Assembly: GCA_025738555.1 (NCBI GenBank)
Contig: JAOVFP010000003.1
Location: 1,674,001-1,738,000 of the forward strand
DNA length: 64,000 nt
Direction of reading: 5' to 3'
Source: Cyathus striatus
Lineage: Eukaryota > Basidiomycota > Agaricomycetes > Agaricales > Nidulariaceae
The first letter of the stretch is position 1. Each line of letters opens with the position of its first letter. Of the stretch, positions 48,386 through 61,235 are shown piece after piece. Under the pieces are notes generated by a model. It searched no databases. It was not told the DNA's origin and saw only the letters and a list, made by a program, of their open reading frames with translations. The position numbers and the translations under genes were made by a program.

Positions 48386-51300
48386 TTCGATGGTACGAGC
48401 GTGCGATCGCATCCCTCCCTCTTGATGTCAAAGTTCTCGAATTGGCCCTCCACCACGCCGCCTCCCAATTGCACGACATCGAGTATTCAGTCGATGACTA
48501 CCACGCATCTGAATTATGCACAGTTGTACATGTCCCATTTCTACGATCCCTATCTTTAAAAGAACAAGCCGAAGCGGATTTGTAGAGTTCGCAGTTGTAT
48601 TCTTTGCGTATGACACCGATGTGCCCGTTGAACACTGCGATGCTGGGGTAATCTGCCATGGGGTTTTGCGTGTGGCTGGGGAAGGAGCGTTCGAGGTGCT
48701 CGAGTATTGGATCGGGATCGACGACTGGGAAACCCTCTGGAGGTCTGCATATCGGATGTTTCTCCTTCCCCCTTCCCTGCTCAAGCTACCTCAACAACTT
48801 TTCCACTTCAGCTTCAACTGCCTTCGCCTGTTGTTTTCGAGTCTCCCTGGGTCCGTTTCTCATCCTATCTCACCTCTTCCTCGACGACAACTTAAACTTC
48901 GACGGCGAATAGGCTCCAGTCGTTCGATTTCTCAACTGAGGCGAATAGTCCGTCGCTTCCCCATACGCGGATTAAGGTATCGTTGAAAGGCGTGTTATAT
49001 CCGTGCTTGGTTCGTCTGATCTTGATCGATGACCCTTTGCTTTCGAAATCAAGGCTTATGAGGGACATTTAGAGTGATGGGGGATGGCGTTCAGATTTAG
49101 AGCGATGTGTCACCGCAGATTCCAGTAGTGAAGAGAAGAGGCAGTATGGGAGGGAAGGACGTGGCTACTAGTGCATACATATGTCTTCGAAAGCGGAACG
49201 TACAATTAGATGTGTCGGGTACGCACTGAGTGGCAATGCGATAGGATACGGCGTCGGTATGCTTTCTATTCTTCTAAACGTATTACCAGCCAAGCAGCGT
49301 GTATCTGCACATTAACGATTATTCTTCTCTGTTCTGTACTATAACCATTTACGGTTTAGTATCCTATAATCATTCGAGCACAAGAATGTACAACACTACC
49401 TCATACTCTGTTTCAAATGCGGAACCGTACAAAGCTTCGTTCTCCACATCTGGAGAAGCATTCGCGAGGATTTTAATAATTCAATGAGAGGAAAGTATCG
49501 ATAGCGTCGAGAGTTTCTTCATCTATCTGGAGGATAAACTACAACAAACGGGATAGGGAAACTACGTCAGCTGGCTGGAAAATATAACAGAGAAAGAGCA
49601 GGGAAAGTGACGAAGAGGGGGGGCTGGAACGAATGAGGAAGAAGAGCAAGAAACGCTCGGCGGGAAGGAAAGATACAGGCCACTGAAAGGAACAGGGACG
49701 AGCAGACGACGATCAGTTAAAACGGATTGAAAGTCGAAGGGGAGAAATAAGGAGAAAACTTACCCAACGTGCTGCACACTATAACTCTCCACGATGGAAT
49801 CTCTCGCGATCTAGATGAAACTGGGGTGTCTCCCACGTGTCTCCCTCCACCTTCAGAACGATAGCTGATCAGCATAGTCTCGGTAGTGTAGATTCATCAC
49901 AGTTGGTCCATATCGAAGTTCTGTGTGTCGACTTGGTGCTAGTAGGAAGTTGATAGACTATGGGAGATACGTCAGCGTTAGCAGGATGTGAAGGCGGAGA
50001 GTATTACAAGGGACATTACCTTCATTATATCATCATAGAGTCGTATGACAGTGCGAGGAAGCTGCAGAGCGTTCACAATTAGTATGGGGTGCAGGACAAC
50101 ATTATGTGCAGCGTTGGACAAGTCGGTGGCAGTCACAGACGGGGGTGAAGAGATTAGAAGCGCTGGAACAGAGCGCGTCCTTTTCAAACACAAATTCACA
50201 CGTTAGCGCATCCGGAGTCGGACCGGAAGTGTGCAAGCGCTCAAGCGCTTACTTAGATGTGGCAACATTTTTGACGTCATGTTTTCGGCGCTCCCGGAAG
50301 GCACGTTCTTTCAGTTCAAGTCTCTGGGCCCGATACTTACCTTCAGTCTTCCGCTCTCTTACTGACCGCTGTTGCACACATAAAAGCTAGCTTATCTTAT
50401 GCAGTACTACTAATTCGACTTCTCGTAGAGTCGTACCACGCAGTGGCACGTCCGCATTCCCATCCGACTCCACTGCATCATTGATGTGGGCGTGTTCCAC
50501 TAACCGCGACCCCTCCTCAAAACTAAGTTTACGGAATGTTGATGATATTATTGCTGTGAGCTTGGAGGGGTGGATCGAGTTTGGGCGGGGTTACACCAGA
50601 GTACGCAGCTCCCTACGACTTCGCAAGGCGCGGCTCAATGTGCCACTTCACCCGCGTCTTCCTGAACACCTCACCAACCAAACACGCTTTCCCGCCCTCC
50701 CCTTCTCAAACCGGCTAGTCCGAGTCGGTCGTCTTTTCATCCTGCAGCTGCAGCTACTTCTGCCCCCGCTCCCGCTTCTTCGTCAATGGCAATGGCAGCC
50801 GCACCTTCGACAGCAAATCTCCTGGAGAGTCATGGATCGATGGCTTCTGTAATGTGCATGGACTTGCCTGGGTTTACGGCGCCAACGACGGGGAGCATGC
50901 ATATAGGTGTGGGTGTGCAGGATATAGCTAAGCCGGTTGCCAGTGCAGTTGCCCAACATCATCATCGTTGTTTGAATCGAAGTTGAAAAATAGCTGTCGT
51001 CGCGTTCCCTCGCAGCGATATACTATCCCCTAGACTCTTGTTGATACATGCCAAGTCCAACCGACGCTTCATACTCGATAGTTTTCAAGCGTTTTATCTT
51101 AGCTCTGTATGCTTGCGTGCTGGTATTGGCTCCGCTTCCACTAGTATCTTTTTCATTGAATTCCACCAAATTCTCAGATCGCATTAAGTCCCAGGCGAAG
51201 CTTGCTCGAATTGAAAAGGAGAAGATCGTGTCCCCGTCCCCTAATCCTGCGCTATCAACTGGGAATAAAAGAGACTCGCAGAGCGTGACAGTGATGTGTG

Positions 51301-53565
51301 ATGGGGATGAGCTCGGTGGGAGGATTGTCATTCAGGAAGATGAGGAGCTTCCGTTGAGGGTTATGGATTCGTCGATGGCTGATACGTCCTTGGCCGAGTC
51401 GCCTTCTCCTGAGCCTGCGATTAGGAGGTTGGGTGCGTTGGCGGTTGTTATTCGGACCCTGCCATCGATCTCGCCGTCCTCTGAAGGGGTGAAGGGGTTA
51501 AGGAGGAAGATGGGGAACAGAGAATGGGAGAAGCGGAGGGAGGTGGAAAGGAGCTTCACTGAGAGACATTTAATTTCGTCGTCATCGTCTTCGCAGACAC
51601 TACCCCCCACCAGCAGTAGCAGCACCTCTGCTTTACCTCCCTCCTGCATCTGCACGTTCACAATCCCTCTGTACTCCGACTCTTGCTGAGCTGCGTGAAG
51701 GCTCCTTCCCCATTCGAATGCCCTTAGACCCCAAGTGCTTCTAGTCCTGGACCTATGTATATCGCTTCTCAACAGCAATAGCAGCAACAACAAGCGTACA
51801 TGATACGTTCTGGACCACCGAGGCATCATTTGGTAGAGGTGATGCGTATGGTGCTTTCTGTTCTTCGGCCTGCGATTCCAGTTGCTTGTGCACCAGGGAC
51901 AGTGATACGTGGACCGACGGTATATGGATCCCTATTTCGATTAGTCTGGAGTCCCCACCTCCGCCTGTGCATCTTCCTCAGGAAGCAGTGAGACCGCCTC
52001 CTTCATATTCTCCACTTCGATCGACTTCAGTGCCTGGGGGTATAAGAGAAATATTGGAGCATTTCAAATTCCACAAGAAGTTCTGTAAAGCAATTTATCT
52101 ATCCTGAATGTGATCATGACATTTCTAAGAAAACAGCCTATATTGTAGTATAAAATGGACTTATAAACATGTAAATTTGCATATATATTTCATACATCAT
52201 ATAGTACATAATAATGAAGTACCAAGTCATTCCAAGCTGTACATGTGATGCTACACTCAAAAATATATGAGGAACTGTTCTCCTGTCATGTGGGAACTGC
52301 CATCACTTTTGGTATCCACAAGTATATGCTTCGCGCGTGGTGGATGCTCAAAAACCTTCTCCGGAAAGATAGGGGTTATTGGTTATTGGGTACGTAACTT
52401 TCGTCAGTGGGTGCTTTTCACCGGCCCAATTTCCACCCCAAGGCACCTGGAGCTAGACCAAGATCACGAAGTTTCTCGGGGTTCAATTCGACAGATGCGG
52501 AGTGTGCGGCGCCTGTTCAGAAGAGGCGTGTGTAGTGGTGATGCTGTTGACGAGTTATTGTAGCTTATAAGTTCGCTTTTCCGCTGGTCGTCATCAACCC
52601 AATCTGCCAGCGGATTTTATCGCTGGTGAGATCAAGGAAGCTATGTCAACTCCGATTTCGCCTGGTACAGCTTCGTCACCTATGTTGAGTGGTCCTACTA
52701 AGCCCGTGAATACAAAACCTTCCCCGTTGTCGTTGTCCTAGAATGCGGTTGTTGGAATTGGGATTAGAGGGGCTTGTGCTGCTGCCGCTGCGTCTGGTGC
52801 AAAATCGCAGACGATTCCGCTGGCGCCTATTCCGCCCTCTATTCCCCTTTCTCCCGCTGCGTCGATGCTAAATCATAGAGCTTGGGATCAAGGTATACCC
52901 TTGATGATTCCTCCCCTCCACTTAGGAGTGTTGTGTTGTCCCGCAGCCCACTTTCTGGTACTGATACCCCCTCTCCTCCTCTTTTCATACTGGCCCTATC
53001 GAAGGACAGTGGAAGGCCGTCCGTAGATGCGAATCATTGTTAACTTGCTTCCCCTCCTCCCGATATGAACTGCCGTCAGCCCCTTCGTACAAAGTTATCT
53101 CTCCCCAATCTACGTCGTAAGCGCAGTAAGCAGGATGATAGTGCGAGCTTTCTCTCGCTTGGAATTGTCGATTCGGAAACCCTTCAAGCCAAGGATATGG
53201 ATTTTGAGCTTGTTCGCCCCAATATTGGTCGCTTTGAGGCGTCCCGCAGGAGTGAAGATTCCGGTGTGCCCCGACGAGAAGAGTCTAGTGAACTGCGTCT
53301 CGAGTTTCTTGGAGCCCAAGTCCTGCTTTCTCTGCTGCTTCTGGTGGAGGTACAAGGTTGTCTACTCCACGTTCTCCACTTGCAGATCCATCACCGACTA
53401 GTACCCTGTCACTAATGGCAGGCGGGCCTTCTGCCCCTGGTTCGTGAGCCACTAAGCACCGATTCCGAGTCCTCAGTGGGAGTAGAAGTGGATGACGATC
53501 ATGTCGCCGACCCCGCCTTCCCAGTCAATACCCTTTTTAGTCGGCCCATGAACTTAATATAGAGC
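48386..53565 (+). pseudogene. Decayed host gene region, identity unknown
   Basis: Codon-like, CpG-retaining sequence in scattered plus-strand segments: ETVRWYERAIASLPLDVKVL and following at 48377-48590 (after a plausible TAG acceptor); VSLKGVLYPCLVRLILIDD near 48975-49040; proline/serine-rich parts near 50600-51700; RHQPNLPADFIAGEIKEAM near 52590-52650; LRTKLSLPNLRRKRSKQDDS near 53080-53140 with KDMDFELVRPN near 53195; and a probable terminus FPVNTLFSRPMNLI ending near 53561. Stops and frame changes separate them, and a dispersed 60-bp block at about 52270-52330 indicates an insertion. On the minus strand, 49980-50199 also has a plausible exon (LPRTVIRLYDDIMK before a GT donor), so more than one gene may be involved. 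I do not recognise the family. Confidence 0.4.
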
Positions 53566-53570
53566 TGACA

Positions 53571-55015
53571 CTATATCAGGATAGAACGGTTATACCGCCG
53601 ATCTTTTGCTTGCTACGAGCTCTCTTTCCCTCTTACATCACTTACTATATTACCTTATCGTACGGTAGACGCTACATTGTCGCGACGTATGGCCTTCCAT
53701 AACCGACATAAAATACAGGATTTTTTGGATAAAACGATATATGTACTTTGATGAACTAAAGAATTATATACACTAGTTCGTTATTTTACCGCAGAAGTAA
53801 TTTTAGAAGTACTTAGATTTGGCTGAAAGGTAGGGTTGTTTGGTATGAACAGTTAGGCTTGAGTTGGCTACAAATCACTACAACAATATAAAGACGAAAA
53901 TTGACTCCTGCCGGAGGAAGCGATCTGTGTGACAGAGGCAGCGAATACATAACAGGTGAGGGATAAGAGGAAAGCAACGAAGCACCATGAGATGAAGTAG
54001 TTGCAGCAATATCATCAGATTGCAGCGAAAGCATAGCACCATGACACCGAGGCGATAGCCTGCGTCCGCGTCAGACGCGGTGACGCCACAACCCTCAACG
54101 AGTCATTGTGGGCCTTTTAAGTTTGAGTGGAATGTACGTGTGCGAGACTGGAAGGCAGCTAATCGACCTTGAACTTGAGGGTGGGATACAATCGCATGAT
54201 CATGTCGACAGTCCTTGTGGGGGTTGAGGCTGTGATTTTGATTGTGCTTGGAGAGGAGGAGCGACGATCAGCTGCCGGGGAGGCAGCTCCCATTGGAGAA
54301 AACACGATCTATGTGCTATGCGGGTGAAGTTGAAGTGAGAGGCAGTAACACTCATTGAGGAAACGGAACTTGTATAAACGGAGATGTCACAAAAGTTTAG
54401 TTTACCAGCCAATGCATTAGGGGGCATTGTAAGGGCTTAAGGCAAAGGCTGACCTACCAGGCAAATTGGGCAACACATAATCATAGGATGTATTATAAGT
54501 TATGGCTGAGAGCCTTATTATGCAATATAGGTAGCCCAGGCATGTAATTGACTTGTAAGAGTTACCGTGCAGTCTTACAAGAAAATCCACCCCATTGTAT
54601 CGCTTGTAATGGGGCGTGGTGGATGATTCAGACAAATAGGCAAAACTGTTACTGAATGTTTTAAATGAAAGGATATTCATTTATTTCTAGAAGGAATGAC
54701 ATCATCATATAGTGTATACTAATGTTAACAGGTAGTCCTATATTATAAACACGTACAGAATGTAGCTGGGACAATTAGTATGGTTAGTACTAAGACTTAC
54801 CGATACGTTTGACTTACTTTGACTTACCTTTATCTTACTCTTACTCACTCCTTACCTCAGGACTTGAAACCGCAAAAGCAAGCAATTGCACAGTGTTTTT
54901 ATACCTCTCAGAGAAGTAGTTTAGTCAGCCTGCACCGGATCTTGCGCAGCCTCGGCATGGACTACCCCAAATTCCAGAACTGAGCATGGCCTAATCCAGA
55001 CTAATCCAGACAGGC
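53571..55015. other. Intergenic stretch left of the KDZ element
   Basis: No gene is recognised. Near 54585-54620 CACCCCATTGTATCGCTTGT and the following AATGGGGCGTG form a hairpin. CTTACC and ACTTAC words are frequent at 54790-54860. Confidence 0.4.
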
Positions 55016-55039
55016 CCACATTTCCAGTATATCGCACTC

Positions 55040-55600
55040 CTCCACCAAATCAGATGGAGTCCAGGTAGAGTTCTGGACTCCAGGTGGACTCCATGTAGAC
55101 TTCAGGTGGACTCCATGTAGACTTCAGGTGGACTCCAGGTAGACTTTAGGACTATCATACATGTTCATTACCTGTACTCTACCTGTACTCTACCTGTACT
55201 TTATACCAACTTCATGCTAGTGTGATACATATTCATTACCTGGACTCTACCTGAACTCTACCTGTACTCTACCTGTACTTTATACCAATTTCATGCTAGT
55301 GTGATACATATCCATTACCTGGACTCTACCTGGACTCTACCTGGACTACAGGTAGACTTTATGACTATCATACATGTTCATTACCTGTACTCTACCTGTA
55401 CTTTATATCAACTTCATGCTAATGTGATACATATTCATTACCTGTTCTCTACCTGTTCTCTACCTGTACTTTATATCAACTTCATGCTAGTGTGATACAT
55501 GTTCATTACTTGTACCCCACTCATACCCCATATGTACTTCATATCAACTTACTACTAGTATTATATATATTCATTACATGTAAACAATCTGTACTCGGTC
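55040..55600. repeat. Left subterminal array of the KDZ element
   Basis: AGTCCAGGTAGAG and inverse CTCTACCTGGACT modules are followed by about four units of 85-110 bp with TACTTTATACCAACTTCATG and GTGATACATATTCATTACC. Modules in both orientations could serve as transposase-binding sites; that is inference from position. Confidence 0.75.
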
Positions 55601-55727
55601 CAATAAAGGCAGGCAGATGCTGCTGAGACTGTGAGATTCTTAATCTACTGAAAAGAAGAAATTGCAAATTTTAACACTAAATTTATATATTTATTCTAAC
55701 AGATTTTTACACTCATATACATTCAAT

Positions 55728-58700
55728 CTAATCAACTCTATTAATTTCAACTCCATCTTCCTCAATTCCATCCTCATCTGCCTGTTGTTCTGCCTGTGTT
55801 TGCATTTGTTGATTTTGTTTTTTGATTTGTTTTTGAATAACTCTTTGGGTATGAATAAAAAGCATTGCATGCAATGTCCAGTTGAAGTTATCCACAGTCA
55901 TTCTATTAAGTATACTTTGGAAGCCCCCTAACCAAGCATTTAGTTGCTCACATGCCTATGTGAAAAATATTTATAAGTTGTAAATGAGACTATATTAAAC
56001 ATACCTGAGTGTTAAATGCTCGTTTATAATGCTCATTACCCTCTATATCTCTTTCAACAACAACTAAATTTGGTGCTGATCCATTCAAAGGACCAGGATT
56101 GCAGTAAGTGTGACATAGATAATCTTTCACTCTGTGATTAATATAGTGAAAAGAATCTACAACAAATCTTGTTGAGGTTTTCCAAATATTCCAATTGTGG
56201 GAGTTGATTAAAAATTTCAGGACTACACATGCTTTATCAATACATACATAGCTTGGTCTAGTTTCTTGTGTTGGATATATTTTTTCCAGAAACTCCACAA
56301 TTTGACGGGCACCTTCTGACTTTGCAAATTTTGTCCATGCAATAACAACCCCACATGGTGCACAAATTGTTTCAACACAGTAGAAACGAGGAGCTACAAA
56401 GTAATTATCTGGTTCTTGTGGCTCATGATTTGGCTGGTCATGTGGTGGATTGATTCTCCTTCTCAATTGCTGTGTCCATGATGGTGCACCTTCTTCTTCA
56501 GTTCTTCGGATAATTCTTCGAATGCCAAGTACAGATTGTCGTCCAAATCTAATAACATGATTGTACCAGTTTTGTCTGTGATTTACACATGTTTGAGAAT
56601 TTTGTTCTTTAATATTGTAACAATTTTTCATTTGGCATAGTCCTTCATGTTGACTTTCATGTCTTAGACAAAATACTCCTGTTTTTGCATTTGCTAATTT
56701 CTCAGAACAATTCTGATAGGCACAGTGATTTGGCCCCATAACAATGCCATCAACCACTATCATTTTAACTTTTGGTTCTGGAACATGATCTGTTTCCATT
56801 GCATTATCATCCATATCTGCGTATTCTGTATTTTCAGCATCTTCTCATAATATTGGTACAGTGCGATTTTCATCTATTCCAACTACTGCAGCATTGTCAT
56901 CAGTATTAATATGATCAGCTGTTGCCTTATAATTATGTGTGCATTCTTTACATGAATGGTTCAAAGCATCTCCAATAATACCTTCTTGTCCCAACTTCAA
57001 ATATGCTTCTTTAGCTATTTGCTGTATTAATAAATTGTCTGGCATTACTAGAGTTTTATTCATTGAAACAGATATCTGTCTAGTTGTTTCATGTATGAAG
57101 GCTTTCCATATTTGCTGTCTTGAAATAGGTGGGTACTCATTTTCATCACCTTTTGAAAATGTATAATTCCAGAACTCTGTATATGCAGCAGTTGATGCAT
57201 GAAAATGATAAACAGAGTTGACAACCATATTGGTAAACAATCTATCAGCCCAAATACTTTTTCCAATTTTAACATATTTTGCTTTATTGAAAAACATGCA
57301 ATCTTTAGAACTAACATCTGGATTACGTTGTGAAGTTTCAGAGTTGGAAGAAGTAGCAAGACTTTTATGATCTGCATAATATATAGCTTCACATTTTGTG
57401 CAAAACCCAGATACAATCTGAGCATTTTCATATAGCTTAATTCCCTTCATAAGTGTAACTTTTGTTCTATCATGCTGACGAGTGTTGATATGCAATACCC
57501 TTCCAATACAAACTTTTTCAGGTGTTGAACAAGTGATGTGAGCAGGACCAATAAGCAGTACTGGCTCAATTTCACTAGTAGAAACAGGTTTCAAAGGTTG
57601 CAAATTTTCTCCTTTTCTTTCATATGGATCTAAGTCCAATATAGACAATAATCTATCTAGCTTCTTAGAAATTACAGATATTTTTGGAGTGATGATTTCT
57701 TGTTTTCCCATATATCCTCAATCATCTCATACTTTTCATACACAGTATGGATATCTTCTTTTCCCTTACTTTTAATCAAGTGCTCAGGGATATTGAAGTG
57801 GGAAATAATCAAGTTTTTTACAACTTCATCATCAGTAGAAGACTCAGATGGTGCTTTTGTTGTTGAAGTTTCATTGTTATCAGCACCATCTGCTAATATT
57901 TCAAGAAAATAGTTATTCTTATCATCCATTTGCCATTTGGCACTTTGGATCTTTTTCTCCATAATCTTCATATAGCGGCCCTTAATATTCCAATTTCCAT
58001 TCTCACGCAAGGATATCCTAGAGTTTTTCTCTGTTTAAATTATTAGAAAATATTCAGATTATAAAAATCACAAATAACATACTTGCAACAGGTGAATAAA
58101 CTTCACTTACATGCTCCAGCACTTCTTGAAGATCAAATGATCGCTCTTGATCTGTTATGATAAAAGCAGGTTTCTGTGCTTCAGGCTTGAGAAACAGGTG
58201 AATTTCTCCTTTAACATTATCAGGAGGCATGATGGATGAATCTATGCATATGGATATATTAGCTATCAAAATCTCATAATTATAACTATTATCTTACCAT
58301 CTTCCTCATCACCATAATTAAATATATTCCCAGTTGCTCTTCCACGGGAAAATCCACCTGTTATGCATGATGCCCCTTGAAGATCATTCTTACTAAGGGA
58401 AGATGTTGCTGAGCTGTGGGACTCAGAGCGCTTAGAAACTTTACTTATAGAGCGGTGAGCACTAGTTGGGCTAGATGGAGCTCAACCACACTTTAAAACA
58501 GAACCTCCTTTCTTTGGAGTAATGTCTGTATCAATAACCATAGGTTCATTTTCAATATCTGACTCTGTATCTTTACTAGAATCATGAGAATCTTGATGTT
58601 CAGATTTATCAGTATCAGTATTCTCTTCTTGAAACTTATCAGACATATCACTAGTGCTCTCCATAGAAATTTCAGAATCTTCTAGAGACTTATCAGAGTT

Positions 58701-59246
58701 ATCAGTAGCACTCTCCACAAAATTCTCAGAATCTTCCTGAGGTTTATCAGAGTTATGAGCAGTGTTCATAGAGCCAAGATCCATAGTTTCCAATTGAGAT
58801 CCCAGTGGCATTAGAAATTCATCCTCATTAAGTGTGTCATTAATCTCTCCCATTGGAACTTGAGTGGAATCTTTTGAAGGAAAATGGGGAGGGGGGGCAA
58901 CTGAAGTATTCTCCTCAATAAGAACTTGTTCTACTCTATAAAAAAATTAAAATATAATGAAGAAATAGTAAAAACAAGAGTTATGGGGTAAATTGATTTG
59001 GATTTTCAGCATTCTGATCATCTTGAAGTCTATTCACTGAGGTTTTCCTTTATATTCAAAATTATTAAATATAATAGCTCAAATAAGGATATAAATAACA
59101 CACTTTTTGGCCTTATTCTTAGTCTGTTTCACTCCTTTATCATGTGTAGCTGGTGCATTTGCACTGGCTTTAGAACCAGATCTACTTGCTCTCTGGTCAT
59201 TGTCAGTTTTTGCTGCAGCACTTGATGATTTTCTGGTATTGACCAT
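55728..59246 (-). pseudogene. KDZ transposase-type gene with CxC5 and CxC6 clusters
   Basis: Reading on the minus strand: exon 1 59246-59104 (basic start VNTRKSSSAAAKTDNDQ); exon 2 58935-58298 (serine/acidic, TNIFNYG-like end NIFNYGDEED); further exons to 57700 with PPDNVKGEIHLFLKPEAQKP; a CxC5-type region at 57711-56850 (GFCTKCEAIYYADHKS; HSCKECTHNYKA); a CxC6 cluster at 56750-56560 (GPNHCAYQNC, FCLRHESQHEGLCQMKNC, TCVNHRQNWYNHV); then IDKACVVLKFL, FVVDSFHYINHR and CNPGPLNGSAP; and, after an intron (56004-55956), ACEQLNAWLGGFQSIL near 55940, ending with TAG at 55728. CxC5 and CxC6 clusters are known from fungal KDZ transposases, where the DDE-like core has an FHY...H segment. In-frame TGA at 58482 and 56845 and a frame change near 57700 indicate decay. 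It is about 0.9 kb per major domain and otherwise complete, so it may have been active recently. Confidence 0.8.
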
Positions 59247-59453
59247 ATCTGAAGTGTGGGTGGAAGGGAAGAAAGAAGTTATCCAGTACATGTGTTGTAT
59301 ATATGAAGATCACATCATATCTATAATTGCTTCTTCAGCCTCACTGAATCCATGTGTACATCTATTAATAAACTTTTATTTAACTATATATGGACACATT
59401 TAACTATATATGGATACATCTGTACAGAGATCTAATATAATATCTAATTTTAG

Positions 59454-59748
59454 ATGAGAAATCGATGAGGTATTCCAAATCGGAACACCTCATCACATTC
59501 TCATGCAAGCAATCGCAAGTATGAGTAGTCAATGAGGCATTCTTGATTTAGAACACCTCATCAACTACTCATACATACAATCACTTGCATGGGAAATCAA
59601 TGAGGCGTTCCGATTTGGGAATGCCTTATTGATTTCCCATGCAAGCGATTGTAAGTGAATGCCTCATTGTGTTCCCATGCAAGCGATTGTAAGTATGAGT
59701 AGTCAATGAGGTGTTCTAAATCAAGAACGCCTCATTGACTACCCATAC
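59454..59748. repeat. Four tandem hairpins in alternating ABAB order
   Basis: Palindromes at 59454-59504, 59519-59573, 59587-59642 and 59692-59748 each have about 22-bp stems with a shared core (TCAATGAGGCGTTC / inverse). The first and third have GAAATC outer stems (GCATGGGAAATCAATGAGG in the third); the second and fourth have GTATGAGTAGTCAATGAGG. Spacers share GCAAGCGATTGTAAGT. Within hairpin 3 both arms match nearly perfectly. Confidence 0.85.
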
Positions 59749-59756
59749 ATACAATC

Positions 59757-61010
59757 GTGGGGACATGTGTGGGTATGGGTAATGAAACATGTCCCTTGTC
59801 GCTTGCGAGACAAAGGGACGCGTGTGGGTGTGGGTGTCAGTGGGTGTGGGTGTCAGTGGGTGTGGGTGTCGGCAGTGTGGGCATTGATGAAACACGTCCC
59901 CTCATCACTTGCGAAACGAGGGGATGCATGTGGGTGATCGGCGGGTGTGTATGGGTGTGAGTGTCGGCGGGTGCGGGTATGGGTGGTGTGGGCAGTGGCG
60001 AACACATCCCCTCGTCACTTGCGAGACGAGGGACGCGTGTGGGTGGTTGGTGGGTGTGGGAGGTGAAACACATCCCCTCATCACTGTGAGACGAGGAGAC
60101 GTGTATGGGTCTGGATGTGGGCGGTGTGGGTGGTGGCGAAACACGTCCCCTCGTCACTTGTGAGACGAGGGGATGCATGTGGGTGCAGTGTTGGCAGGTG
60201 TGGATAGTGCTGAAACACGTCCCCTCCTCACTTACGAGACGAGGAGACGCGTGGGGGTGCAGTGTCGACGGGTGTGATGGTGCCAAAACACATCCCCTCG
60301 TCACTTGCGAGACAAGGGGACGTGTGTGGGTGTGGGACTGGGACTGGGTGTGGGTGGTGAGACGATGATGGTGAGAGGGAAAGGGAAAGGGGAGGAAATG
60401 TGTCCTCTTGTCACTTGCAAGACGGGAGACGAAGACACGGGGGATGGAGATGGGAGGAAACACTCACCCTCGTCACTTGCAGACGAGGGTGAGGAGAGGG
60501 GCGGCAACCGAGTCTCCTCGCCATTTGCGAGACGGGAGGAAACACTCACCCTCGTCACTTGCAGATGAGGGCAAGGGAGGGGAGAAGGAAACATATCCCC
60601 TCGTCACTTGCGAGACGGGGGAAGAAGACGGGGGAATGGAGGGAGGAAACAATTGCCCTCGTCACTTGCAGGCGAGGGCAAGGGAGGGGGGATGAAACAC
60701 GTCTCCTCGTCGCTTGTGAGATGGGAGGAAACAATCGCCCTTGTCACTTGCAGACAAGGGCAGAAGGGAGTGAGTGCAGGGGGCGTGGGGAGAAAACATG
60801 TCACCTCGTCACTTGTGAGATGGGTGACGAAGATGCAGGGGAGGGCAAGATGAAGGGCGGAGGGCATTGGAGGGGGCACTTGTCCTTGGCTTGATGTTGC
60901 TAAGAAGGAGGGAGGAGAGGGAGGGAGGGGAGGAACGGGAGTATGGGGAGGAGAGACGGTGCGTGTCACTTGCAAGACAAGATGCAGGGGTGAGGAGAAG
61001 GAGTGGATGA
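59757..61010 (+). repeat. GC-rich minisatellite with TTGCGAGACGAG hairpin core
   Basis: About 17 irregular units of 50-110 bp each contain CCCCTCGTCACTTGCGAGAC followed by GAGGGGACG, which forms a hairpin (CCCCTCGTC / GACGAGGGG), linked by GTGTGGGTG-rich (left half) or GGGAGGAAACA-rich (right half) spacers. Core positions include 59788, 59898, 60007, 60147, 60293, 60463 and 60803. Open frames of up to 208 aa on either strand reflect the repetition. Confidence 0.85.
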
Positions 61011-61145
61011 TGGATGAGGAGGACGCACGTTGTCGTTGCAAGCGATGATGACGAAGCGTGCAGTGCTGGCAGCCGTGGCAGTGTGCAAGCACGTGAGACG
61101 ATAGTCAGATGGTGGCTATAGGGTGTTGGGTTACTTTCAATATAA

Positions 61146-61235
61146 CGCTGGTGTGGCTTAGTGGTTAAGGATGTCGGTTAGCATGTGCTAAGTGCTGGCT
61201 ATTGTTCAGGTTGATGGTTCGATTCTCAATGGTAA
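61146..61235 (+). other. tRNA-like sequence with A and B boxes
   Basis: TGGCTTAGTGGTTAAGG (A-box type) at 61154-61170 and GGTTCGATTCTC (B box) at 61216-61227 are spaced as in a tRNA with a long variable arm. The acceptor and T stems pair poorly, so this is more likely a pseudogene or SINE head than a functional tRNA. Confidence 0.35.

Noticed and set aside
55662..55931. 89-aa plus-strand frame
   Set aside because: It is antisense to the last exon of the KDZ transposase gene, which has clear homology-type motifs on the minus strand.
59757..61092. Many open frames (up to 208 aa) on both strands
   Set aside because: They arise from the GC-rich minisatellite and change composition with frame; no domain is present.
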